Source: Streptomyces sp. SAJ15
GTDB taxonomy: Bacteria > Actinomycetota > Actinomycetes > Streptomycetales > Streptomycetaceae
Assembly: GCF_007595705.1 (NCBI RefSeq)
Contig: NZ_NISY01000002.1
Coordinates: forward strand, 186,001-250,000
Reading direction: 5' to 3'
DNA: 64,000 nucleotides
The position numbers were made by a program, and so were the translations under genes. Within the stretch, counting starts at the first letter, position 1. Every line of letters begins with the position of its first letter. Positions 16,524 through 24,172 of the stretch are shown in pieces. The notes under the pieces are model-generated. The model did not search any database. It saw only the letters and a list, made by a program, of their open reading frames with translations, and had not been told where the DNA came from.

Positions 16524-19084
16524 CCACCGAACCCACCCGGCGCACGCTCGCCGTCACCGACCTGTCCCTGGTGGTCCTGATCGGCTCCACCGGATCCGGC
16601 AAGTCGACCTTCGCCCGCCGGCACTTCAAGCCCACCGAGGTGATCTCCTCGGACTTCTGCCGCGGTCTGGTCGCCGACGACGAGAACGACCAGAGCGCCA
16701 GCGGCGACGCCTTCGACGTGCTGCACTACATCGCCGGCAAGCGGCTGGCCGCCGGCCGGCTGACCGTAGTCGACGCGACCAACGTGCAGGCGGAGTCCCG
16801 CAGACAGCTGGTCCGGCTGGCCCGGGAGCACGACGTGCTGCCCATCGCCATCGTCCTCGACGTGCCCGAGGCGGTCTGCGCCGACCGCAACGCCGGGCGC
16901 GCCGACCGCGCCGGGCTGCCCCGCCGGGTCATCCAGCGCCACCAGCGGGAACTGCGCCGTTCGCTGCGCCACCTGGAGCGCGAGGGGTTCCGCAAGGTGC
17001 ACCACCTGCGCGGCGTGGCGGAGATCGAGGGCGCCGAGATATCGCTGGAGCGGCGCTTCAACGACCTGCGGCACCTCACCGGACCGTTCGACATCATCGG
17101 CGACATCCACGGCTGCCGCGCGGAGCTGGACGCGCTGCTGGCCAAGCTCGGCTATGTCGACGGGGCACACCCCGAGGGCCGTACCGCCGTCTTCGTCGGC
17201 GACCTGGTGGACCGCGGTCCGGACAGCCCCGGCGTGCTGCGCCGCGTCATGGACATGGTGGCCGCCGGTACCGCCCTGTGCGTGCCCGGCAACCACGAGA
17301 ACAAGCTGGGCCGCTGGCTGGCCGGGCGCAAGGTGCGGATCGCCCACGGCCTCGCCGAGACCGTCGAGCAGTTGGAGCGGGAGGGCGAGCGGGACCCGGA
17401 GTTCCGGGACCGGGTGCGCACCTTCGTGGACGGCCTCGTCAGCCACTACGTGCTGGACGGCGGCGCGCTGGTGGTCAGCCACGCCGGGCTGCCGGAGAAG
17501 TACCACGGCCGCACCTCCGGCCGGGTCCGGGCGCACGCCCTGTACGGCGACACCACCGGCGAGACCGACGAGTTCGGGCTGCCGGTGCGCTACCCGTGGG
17601 CCGAGGACTACCGCGGCCGCGCCGCCGTCGTCTACGGACACACCCCGACACCCACCGCCTCCTGGCTGAACAACACCATCTGCCTGGACACCGGTTGCGT
17701 CTTCGGCGGCCGGCTGACCGCACTGCGCTGGCCCGAGCGCGAGCTGGTGGACGTGCCCGCGGAGCGGGTCTGGTACGAGCCGGTCAAGCCGCTGCGTCCG
17801 GAGGCGCCCGGAGGAGCCGACGGTCGGCCGCTGGACCTGGCCGACGTCGCCGGACGGCGCGGCGTGGAGACCCGCCACCTGGGGCGGATCGCGGTCAAGG
17901 AGGAGAGCGCCGCGGCCGCGCTGGAGGTGATGAGCCGCTTCGCCGTCGACCCACGGCTGCTGGCCTACCTACCGCCGACCATGGCGCCCTGCGCGACCTC
18001 GCGCGAGGAGGGCTATCTGGAGCACCCGACCGAAGCCTTCGCCGCCTACCGCGCGGACGGCGTGCGCCAGGTGGTGTGCGAGGAGAAGCACATGGGGTCG
18101 CGGGCGGTGGCCCTGGTCTGCCGCGACGCGGCGGCCGCGCGGGAGCGCTTCGGCGTCTCGACGGAGGTGACCGGCGCCCTGTACACCCGCACCGGTCGCC
18201 CCTTCTTCGACGACCCCGCCGTCACCGAGCGGCTGCTGGCCCGGGTCCGCGACGCGATCACCGCCGCGGGGCTGTGGCAGGAGCTGGACACCGACTGGCT
18301 GCTACTCGACGCCGAGCTGCTGCCCTGGTCGCTGAAGTCGGCCGGGCTGCTGCGCAGGCAGTACGCGGCGGTCGGCGCCGCCTCCGGCGCCGTCTTCCCC
18401 GGTGCCCTGGCCGCGCTGGAGGCGACGGCCGCCCGCGGGGTGGCGGGTGTCGGCGGGGACGACGGGCTGCTGGCCCGGCAGCGCGAGCGGGCGATCGACG
18501 CGGCCGCGTTCACCGAGGCGTACCGCCGCTACTGCTGGCCGGTCGACGGCCTGGAAGGAGTGCGGCTCGCCCCCTTCCAACTGCTCGCCGCGCGCGGCCG
18601 CCCCCTCGCCACCGTCGGCCACGACACCCAACTCGGCTGGCTGGACCGGCTGGTGGAGCAGGACGCCAGCGGTCTGCTGCGGCGCACCGGTCGGCTGTAC
18701 GTGGACACCGAGGACGAGGCGTCGGTGGCGGCCGGCGTGCGCTGGTGGCTGGAGCTGACCGAGGCCGGCGGCGAGGGCATGGTCGTCAAGCCGCTGGAGG
18801 GCTTCGTCCGCAGGCCCGACGGCGGGCTCGTGCAGCCGGGCGTCAAGTGCCGCGGCCGTGAGTACCTGCGGATCATCTACGGCCCGGAGTACACCCGCCC
18901 CGACAACCTGGAACGGCTGCGCGTGCGCCACCTCGGCCACAAGCGGTCCCTGGCGCTGCGCGAGTACGCGCTGGGCCTGGAGGCGCTCGACCGGCTGGCG
19001 GACGGTGAGCCGCTGTGGCGCGTGCACGAGGCGGTGTTCGCGGTGCTCGCGCTGGAGTCGGAGCCGGTCGACCCGCGGCTGTAG
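16520..19084 (+). CDS. pnkp: Polynucleotide kinase-phosphatase/ligase (RNA end healing and sealing)
   Basis: An 854-residue three-domain RNA-repair enzyme. The N-terminal 5'-kinase has the P-loop GSTGSGKST near 22. A calcineurin-type phosphatase follows, with FDIIGDIHG near 190, GDLVDRG near 226 and GNHENK near 256; it removes 2',3'-cyclic phosphate and 3'-phosphate. The C-terminal adenylyltransferase has motif I EEKHMGS near 521 (Lys to be adenylylated) and motif V GEGMVVKP near 751. All key residues appear intact. It acts with Hen1, to which it is coupled by ATGA overlap, to repair RNAs cut by ribotoxins. The length agrees with the family (~850-870). A strong terminator follows. Confidence 0.95.
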   Translation: MTTEPTRRTLAVTDLSLVVLIGSTGSGKSTFARRHFKPTEVISSDFCRGLVADDENDQSASGDAFDVLHYIAGKRLAAGRLTVVDATNVQAESRRQLVRLAREHDVLPIAIVLDVPEAVCADRNAGRADRAGLPRRVIQRHQRELRRSLRHLEREGFRKVHHLRGVAEIEGAEISLERRFNDLRHLTGPFDIIGDIHGCRAELDALLAKLGYVDGAHPEGRTAVFVGDLVDRGPDSPGVLRRVMDMVAAGTALCVPGNHENKLGRWLAGRKVRIAHGLAETVEQLEREGERDPEFRDRVRTFVDGLVSHYVLDGGALVVSHAGLPEKYHGRTSGRVRAHALYGDTTGETDEFGLPVRYPWAEDYRGRAAVVYGHTPTPTASWLNNTICLDTGCVFGGRLTALRWPERELVDVPAERVWYEPVKPLRPEAPGGADGRPLDLADVAGRRGVETRHLGRIAVKEESAAAALEVMSRFAVDPRLLAYLPPTMAPCATSREEGYLEHPTEAFAAYRADGVRQVVCEEKHMGSRAVALVCRDAAAARERFGVSTEVTGALYTRTGRPFFDDPAVTERLLARVRDAITAAGLWQELDTDWLLLDAELLPWSLKSAGLLRRQYAAVGAASGAVFPGALAALEATAARGVAGVGGDDGLLARQRERAIDAAAFTEAYRRYCWPVDGLEGVRLAPFQLLAARGRPLATVGHDTQLGWLDRLVEQDASGLLRRTGRLYVDTEDEASVAAGVRWWLELTEAGGEGMVVKPLEGFVRRPDGGLVQPGVKCRGREYLRIIYGPEYTRPDNLERLRVRHLGHKRSLALREYALGLEALDRLADGEPLWRVHEAVFAVLALESEPVDPRL

Positions 19085-19124
19085 CGGGCGGGCGGCCGTG
19101 GCGGTCCCTGTCGTGCCGTCGTGT

Positions 19125-19157
19125 GCCGTCGCCCGGGGGCGCTCCCCGGGCGACGGC
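19125..19157 (+). terminator. Terminator after pnkp
   Basis: Perfect 14-bp stem: GCCGTCGCCCGGGG at 19125-19138 and its complement at 19144-19157, with a five-base loop, 40 bases after the pnkp stop. Confidence 0.8.
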
Positions 19158-19270
19158 TTCGGCGTGGCGCGATGCACAAGCGCGGTTCAGGTCGTCACTG
19201 ACCGTCAGGTCATCACCTAAGGCCGGGGGCGGTACCCGCGGTCGGCTCCGGGGTAATCGTCCCAAGAGCA

Positions 19271-19299
19271 TTGACGGGGTTGGACCATCTCTCTAGCGT
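19271..19299 (+). promoter_or_regulatory. Promoter of the Crp/Fnr-family gene
   Basis: TTGACG (-35, 19271-19276) and TAGCGT (-10, 19294-19299) are 17 bases apart, close to the vegetative HrdB consensus of Streptomyces. They lie about 135 bases before the regulator start. The rest of 19158-19434 shows no gene. Confidence 0.5.
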
Positions 19300-19434
19300 T
19301 CTGTCACTCAATCGGGTCGCAACGCTTTCAGAAGGCACAGCGTCTGTATCTCTACTGGATGTGACCGAAAACGACCCGAAGCGAGGGCTTCTCTCCGTGC
19401 TCAGGACAGCCGGAGGCCCGAGCGGGGAGGGCGA

Positions 19435-20142
19435 ATGAGTCTGTTCGAGGACGGCAGGCCCTTCCTGTCCGCACTCTCCACCGACGATCGCCGTGCGCTG
19501 CTGGCACTCGGCGGGCCCAAGACCTATCGGCGCGGTGCCGTGGTGCTGCGCGAGAACGACGCCACCTCCTTCGTGGTGGCGATCATCTCCGGCTGGGCCA
19601 AGGTATCGGTCGGCACCGAGCGCGGCATCCGGCTGATACTCGCCCTGCGTGGCGCCGGCGAGGTGGTCGGCGACCAGGCGGCCATCGACCACCGCCCGCG
19701 CAGCGCCACCGTCGCCGCGCTCGGCGACGTCCACGCGGTGGTCGTCTCCGGCGACAAGTTCCGCAAGTACCTGGCGGACCGGCCCATCGCCACCATGCTG
19801 ATCATGCGCCAGTTCAGTTCCCGGCTGCGGAGTTCGGACGGCGAGCGGCGATCGCTCGCCTCCGAGCGGGTGATCCAGCGCCTCGCCGCCCGGCTGATCG
19901 AGATAGCCGAGCGCACCGGTCGTCCCGTCGGCGACGCCATCCGGGTCGACCTGCCACTGCCCCAGCACGAACTGGCCGCCGCGGTGGGCACCGGCCGGGA
20001 GGCGGTGGCCAAGGCGCTGAAGCTGCTGCGCAGCCAGGGCGTCGTACGGACCGGACCTCGCCGGTTCGAGGTGCTGGACCTGGGTCTGCTGCGACTGCTC
20101 GCCGAGGGGCGCGGCGCGGGTGAGGACGGCGGCCTCGGGTGA
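19435..20142 (+). CDS. Crp/Fnr-family transcriptional regulator
   Basis: A 235-residue cytoplasmic regulator. Residues about 10-125 form a cyclic-nucleotide-binding beta-roll (RRGAVVLREND, then GAGEVVGDQAAID). A dimerisation helix follows (ATMLIMRQFSSRLR), then a C-terminal winged helix with recognition helix VGTGREAVAKALKLLRSQG. No Fnr-type N-terminal Cys cluster is present, so it is not an oxygen-sensing Fnr; the ligand is unknown. It has its own promoter and sits between the RNA-repair pair and the ten-gene operon, 191 bases ahead of the latter, so it is a candidate regulator of either. Confidence 0.85.
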   Translation: MSLFEDGRPFLSALSTDDRRALLALGGPKTYRRGAVVLRENDATSFVVAIISGWAKVSVGTERGIRLILALRGAGEVVGDQAAIDHRPRSATVAALGDVHAVVVSGDKFRKYLADRPIATMLIMRQFSSRLRSSDGERRSLASERVIQRLAARLIEIAERTGRPVGDAIRVDLPLPQHELAAAVGTGREAVAKALKLLRSQGVVRTGPRRFEVLDLGLLRLLAEGRGAGEDGGLG

Positions 20143-20333
20143 CCGCACCCGCCGCCCCGACACGTACCGCCCCTCCCCTCCCGTACGACGGATGCCGCAC
20201 CGCCCTGCGTGCACGCCCCCGCGCGCAGGGCAGACGAATCCGCCCCACTGTGTAAACGGCTACAGCCCGTCCCGCCCGTCACGGCAATCCTGGTGGAGTC
20301 CGAGGGGAGTGCCGCGGTGGACGGGAGGCGCGC

Positions 20334-21632
20334 GTGGGCGACACGGAGACCCAACTCCGGCTCGTGGTGAGCGCCGGTGTGTGCGGGCCGCGCACCGCGG
20401 GCGCCCGGGCCGAGCTGCGCGCGCACGAGACGGTGTGCGACGTCGTGGACGGCGCGTTCGCCCGGATCGGGGTGCGCGGGAGCGGCCTCCTGCTGATGGA
20501 CCGCCCGGGCGGTCTGGTGGCGTCGCCGCCTGCCGGGCTGCCGGCCGCGCTGCTGGCGGGGGAGTGGTTGGAGGAGGTCCACCAGCGGCTGCGCCAGGAC
20601 AACGCGGATCGCGCGGTGCCGCTGCGGCTGCGGATCGCGCTGCACCGGGGGCCGGTGGCGCGGTGCGGCGACCGGCTCGCCGGAAGCGCGGTGGAGCTCG
20701 CCTGTCGGCTGTGCGACGGCGAGGTGGCCGAGCGCACCCTGTCGCACGCGCCGGAGGCGCCGTTGCTGTGTGTGGTCTCTGCGGAGTTCTTCCGCGAGGT
20801 GGTGGTGGAGGGCGGGCGCTTCATCGAGCCCGAGCACTACCGCGAGGCGCGGGGCGCCTGGTACTACGTGCCCCGCCTGGCGGTGCCGCCGCTGCCGGAC
20901 GAGGCAGCGGAGCCGCCGGACGCCTCGGCGTCCGCCGAGCCCGGCGCCGTCGAGGGGGTTCCGCCGTGGGTCGCGGGGGTGCCCACGGCCGGAGGCCCGG
21001 CACCGGGGCGGGGCGGCGGGATGCGACAGGGGGGGTGCCCGCCGCCCGCCTCCGAGTCCGATCGTCCGTCGAGTTCCGCCTCCGACTCCGGCGGGCCGTC
21101 TGGCTCCGAGCCCGACTCCGGCGGGCCGTCTGGCTCCGCCTCCGACTCCGGCGGGTCGCCCGTCTCCGAGTCCGGTCGGCCGTCGAGCTCCGACGCCGAC
21201 TCCGCCTCTGGACAACCGGCCGCGGCGGCAAGCGGGCCACCGTCCGAACGCACCTCCGGACAGCCTGCTTCCGACTGCGGGCAGCGGCCCGGTTCCGCCC
21301 CGGCGCGACCGACCGCCGCGGGCTCCGGCCGACCGCCCGGCTCCGACGCCGGGCAGGCGCCCGGCTCCGACGCTCCGCAGGCGCCCGGTTCCGACGCCGG
21401 GCAAGCGTCCGGTTCCGGGCAGGCGTCCGGTTCCGGTTCCGGGGAGCCCGTGGTGGAGGCCGAGTCGGAGCGGGCCACGTACCGCTTCGAGTACATCGGC
21501 GGCGACAGCCAGATCTTCCACGGCAACACCATCCACGGCGATTTCACCGGCATCCGCAAGGGCGGCCGGGGGGACAAGCGCCGCCGGGGCTTCCGGGGGC
21601 GACGGGGCGGCGAAGGGGACGGCGGGCGATGA
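20334..21632 (+). CDS. Degenerate nucleotide-cyclase-like protein (operon gene 1)
   Basis: A 432-residue protein opening the ten-gene operon. Residues 1-180 resemble a class III cyclase homology domain as found in many Streptomyces signalling proteins: LLLMDRPGGLVASPP, RLRIALHRGPVARCGDRLAG and LCVVSAEFFREVV follow the cyclase order. The metal-binding Asp pair of a working cyclase is not evident, so it is probably a binding or sensor domain. Residues 185-370 are a Ser/Gly/Asp/Pro linker with short repeats (SDSGGPSG, APGSDAGQ). The end carries GDSQIFHGNTIHGDFTG and a basic tail. The next protein has a related motif. GTG 20334 has GGGAGG five bases upstream. It overlaps gene 2 by ATGA. Confidence 0.65.
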   Translation: MGDTETQLRLVVSAGVCGPRTAGARAELRAHETVCDVVDGAFARIGVRGSGLLLMDRPGGLVASPPAGLPAALLAGEWLEEVHQRLRQDNADRAVPLRLRIALHRGPVARCGDRLAGSAVELACRLCDGEVAERTLSHAPEAPLLCVVSAEFFREVVVEGGRFIEPEHYREARGAWYYVPRLAVPPLPDEAAEPPDASASAEPGAVEGVPPWVAGVPTAGGPAPGRGGGMRQGGCPPPASESDRPSSSASDSGGPSGSEPDSGGPSGSASDSGGSPVSESGRPSSSDADSASGQPAAAASGPPSERTSGQPASDCGQRPGSAPARPTAAGSGRPPGSDAGQAPGSDAPQAPGSDAGQASGSGQASGSGSGEPVVEAESERATYRFEYIGGDSQIFHGNTIHGDFTGIRKGGRGDKRRRGFRGRRGGEGDGGR

Positions 21633-24172
21633 GCTCAGTGGACGACGACACCGCCGGGTCGGCCGGGGAGCCGGGCGGTCCGGCCGCGGACGGCGCCCAG
21701 TCCGAGGGCCGGGGCGCCGACGGCGGCAGGGGCGAGGACCGGCAGGCCGACGGCCGGCGGCAGGACGGCGAGGGCCGGGACCGCGACGGCCGGCAGCGCG
21801 AGGCGAAGCCGGACGGCGAGGAGCGGGAACGGGAGCAGCCGCGGCGGCTCGGCGCCCCCAAGGGCAGCCCGCTGGGCGGTGCGGGCGCGGACGGTGGCGC
21901 CCGCACCGCCCGCGAGGCGCGCGCCAACTTCCACGTCGAGGGCGACAACCAGATCTACGAGGGCAACACCTTCTTCCACACCCAGGTGCTGCCCGGCCCC
22001 GAGGAGGTGTTCGTCGACGGACCGGTCCCGCGTGAGCGGCTGGACCACGTGCGGCGTGTCTACTGCCCGGTGCCCGGCTACGAGCGGATGCGACGCCGCC
22101 TCGAGCTCACCCATCTGCTGGCGCTCTGCGGCGAACACGGCACCGGTCGCGGCTCCACCTCCCTCGCGCTGCTCGCCCAGGTGACCGGCGGCGAGGTCTC
22201 GCGGCTGGACCCGTACACCGCACTCGGCAGGGTCGACACGAGCAGGTTCGAAGAGGGGCGCGGCTACCTCCTGGAACTCCCCGACGGCGACACCTACGAC
22301 GGCGGCTACGGGGGCGAGCCGCCCGAGGAGCGCGGTCACCGGGACCGCGACCGGGGGTCGGGCGCCGCGCCCGGGCCCCGCCGGCTCACCGAGCTGCACC
22401 TGGACCGGCTGAGCGCCGCGCTGGCCGAGCGCGGGGCGTACGGCGTCATCCTGGTCGGTGCCGGCGACCTCGCCGATGTGCTGGTGCGCGGTCGCTACGG
22501 CCTGGTGTGCGCCCCGCCGCCCGCCGACGAGGTCCTCAACCGCCATCTGACCTCGCTGCTCGCCGAGGCCCCCGGCCAGACGCTGCTGTTGGCCCGAGCC
22601 AACGCCGCCCGCGCGGATGTGCGGGAGGCGCTCGGCCTGGACGAGCTGCGGCCCGGTGAGGCGGCCCGGCTCGCCGGCCACCTCGCGGCACACGCCACCG
22701 GCGGCCTCTCCGACGCGGAACTGCTGCGGGAGTGCCGGTGGTTCGCCCCACGCCAGGCCCAGGAGTGGTTCGCCGGCGCGGACCGCCCCGGCACCCTGCC
22801 GGGCGCGCTGCCCGCGCTGCGCGGCGCCGCCCTGCGCATCGCGCTGGCCGTCTTCAACGGCTCCGCGGACAGCCTGGCCGCCGAGGCCGGCGAGCTGCTG
22901 AGCTGGGAGCTGGCGGTCACGCTCGACCCGCAGTACGCGCCGGGGCGCTCGCTGTTCACCGCGCACACCGGGGCCAGGCTGGCCGCCGCCCGCGCGGTGC
23001 CCGGCAGGGGCGAGGAGGATCTGGGCGAGGCCACCATCCCGGTCCGTGTGGTCCGCTTCCAGGGGCAGCGGTTGGCCACGGCGGTGCTGTACGAGGCGTG
23101 GGACGGCTACCACAACGTGCGCGGCCCGATGTCCCGCTGGCTGCGCACGCTGTGCGACGACCCGCGCCCCCAGGTGTGGGTGCGCGCCGCCATCGCCGCC
23201 GGCGTGCTGTGCTCCTGGGACTACCTCTACGGCTTCTCCGAGCTGCTGCTGCCGCTCGCCCGCGCGGACAGCCCGGTCCAACGGATGGCCGCCGCCACCG
23301 CCCTCGCCGAAGCCGCACGCGACGAGGCCGTGCGCCCCGCCGTCCGCGGGCTGCTGCGCGACTGGGCCCGCGGCGACGACGAGGAGGCGCGTGAGACGGC
23401 CGCGCTGGCCCACGGCTACGGCCTGGCGGCGGGCTCGGTCTCCGCCTCCCTGGACCAGCTCGGCCGGATCGGCTGCCGGGACGGCGGGGAGTCGGCGGAG
23501 ATCGCCTCCTACAGCGTGGTGCGGCTGCTGGCGGGCCCGGAGCCGGAGGACGTCCTGCAGCGGCTGGCCAGCTGGTACCGCGACCGGCGGCAGGACCGGC
23601 AGAACCTCGCGCTGCTGACGGTGCTGCGCGCGGTCACCACCCGCACCTCGCACCTGTGGGGCCTGCGGGACACCCCGGAGCTGGAGCCGTACGCCTCCTG
23701 GCCGCTGGTCGCCGCGCTGGTCGAGGCCCGCCCGGAGCACACCCGCTGGCTCTCGGACCTGGTGTGGTGCGCGCTGACCACGGCGCGCTCGGGCGCGGCC
23801 GCGCTCGAGGCGATGGCCGGCTGGATGCGCCGCGCGGCCCGCGACGAGCGACAACTGACGTCGCTGTGCGACTTCCTGCCACGGCTGGTCAGCCAGGAGC
23901 GCGATCGGGAGCGCCTGCTGCTGCTCATCGCCCGGCTGGCCGGCGACATCGACGAGCCGCTGAACGCGCGGGCCGCGGAGCGGATGCGACAGGCGCTGCT
24001 GCCGGACGGACCGGAGAGCGGGCCCGACCTGGCCGTGGCGTACCGTCCGGGCAGCGCGCCCCGACACGGCCCGGCGCGCGACTCCGGTCCGCGCGGTCCC
24101 GTGCGCGGCCCCGCGCCCGACCCGGCCGAGACGCCCCACGAGGGGTGGCACGAGAGGGAAGGGCACAGATGA
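21629..24172 (+). CDS. STAND-like helical protein with altered P-loop (operon gene 2)
   Basis: An 847-residue protein. Residues 1-95 are charged and disordered. GDNQIYEGNT near 103 echoes the C-terminus of gene 1. A P-loop-like GEHGTGRGSTSLALL occurs near 168, where the usual Lys of GKS/T is replaced by Arg-Gly; a clear Walker B is not seen. Two blocks resemble an NTPase core followed by a winged-helix-like region (LDELRPGEAARLAGHLAAH, near 340). Residues 420-800 look like all-alpha HEAT-type repeats (QVWVRAAIAAGVLCSW, VQRMAAATALAEAARDEA). The tail is disordered. I infer a STAND-like scaffold that may bind nucleotide weakly. The start overlaps the stop of gene 1, and the stop overlaps gene 3. 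The family is not certain. Confidence 0.6.
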   Translation: MSSVDDDTAGSAGEPGGPAADGAQSEGRGADGGRGEDRQADGRRQDGEGRDRDGRQREAKPDGEEREREQPRRLGAPKGSPLGGAGADGGARTAREARANFHVEGDNQIYEGNTFFHTQVLPGPEEVFVDGPVPRERLDHVRRVYCPVPGYERMRRRLELTHLLALCGEHGTGRGSTSLALLAQVTGGEVSRLDPYTALGRVDTSRFEEGRGYLLELPDGDTYDGGYGGEPPEERGHRDRDRGSGAAPGPRRLTELHLDRLSAALAERGAYGVILVGAGDLADVLVRGRYGLVCAPPPADEVLNRHLTSLLAEAPGQTLLLARANAARADVREALGLDELRPGEAARLAGHLAAHATGGLSDAELLRECRWFAPRQAQEWFAGADRPGTLPGALPALRGAALRIALAVFNGSADSLAAEAGELLSWELAVTLDPQYAPGRSLFTAHTGARLAAARAVPGRGEEDLGEATIPVRVVRFQGQRLATAVLYEAWDGYHNVRGPMSRWLRTLCDDPRPQVWVRAAIAAGVLCSWDYLYGFSELLLPLARADSPVQRMAAATALAEAARDEAVRPAVRGLLRDWARGDDEEARETAALAHGYGLAAGSVSASLDQLGRIGCRDGGESAEIASYSVVRLLAGPEPEDVLQRLASWYRDRRQDRQNLALLTVLRAVTTRTSHLWGLRDTPELEPYASWPLVAALVEARPEHTRWLSDLVWCALTTARSGAAALEAMAGWMRRAARDERQLTSLCDFLPRLVSQERDRERLLLLIARLAGDIDEPLNARAAERMRQALLPDGPESGPDLAVAYRPGSAPRHGPARDSGPRGPVRGPAPDPAETPHEGWHEREGHR

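Noticed and set aside
20120-21628. Extension of operon gene 2 upstream through gene 1 in another frame
   Set aside because: The upstream part is Arg/Gly/Ala-rich shadow of gene 1. The ATG at 21629 overlapping the gene 1 stop is the natural start.
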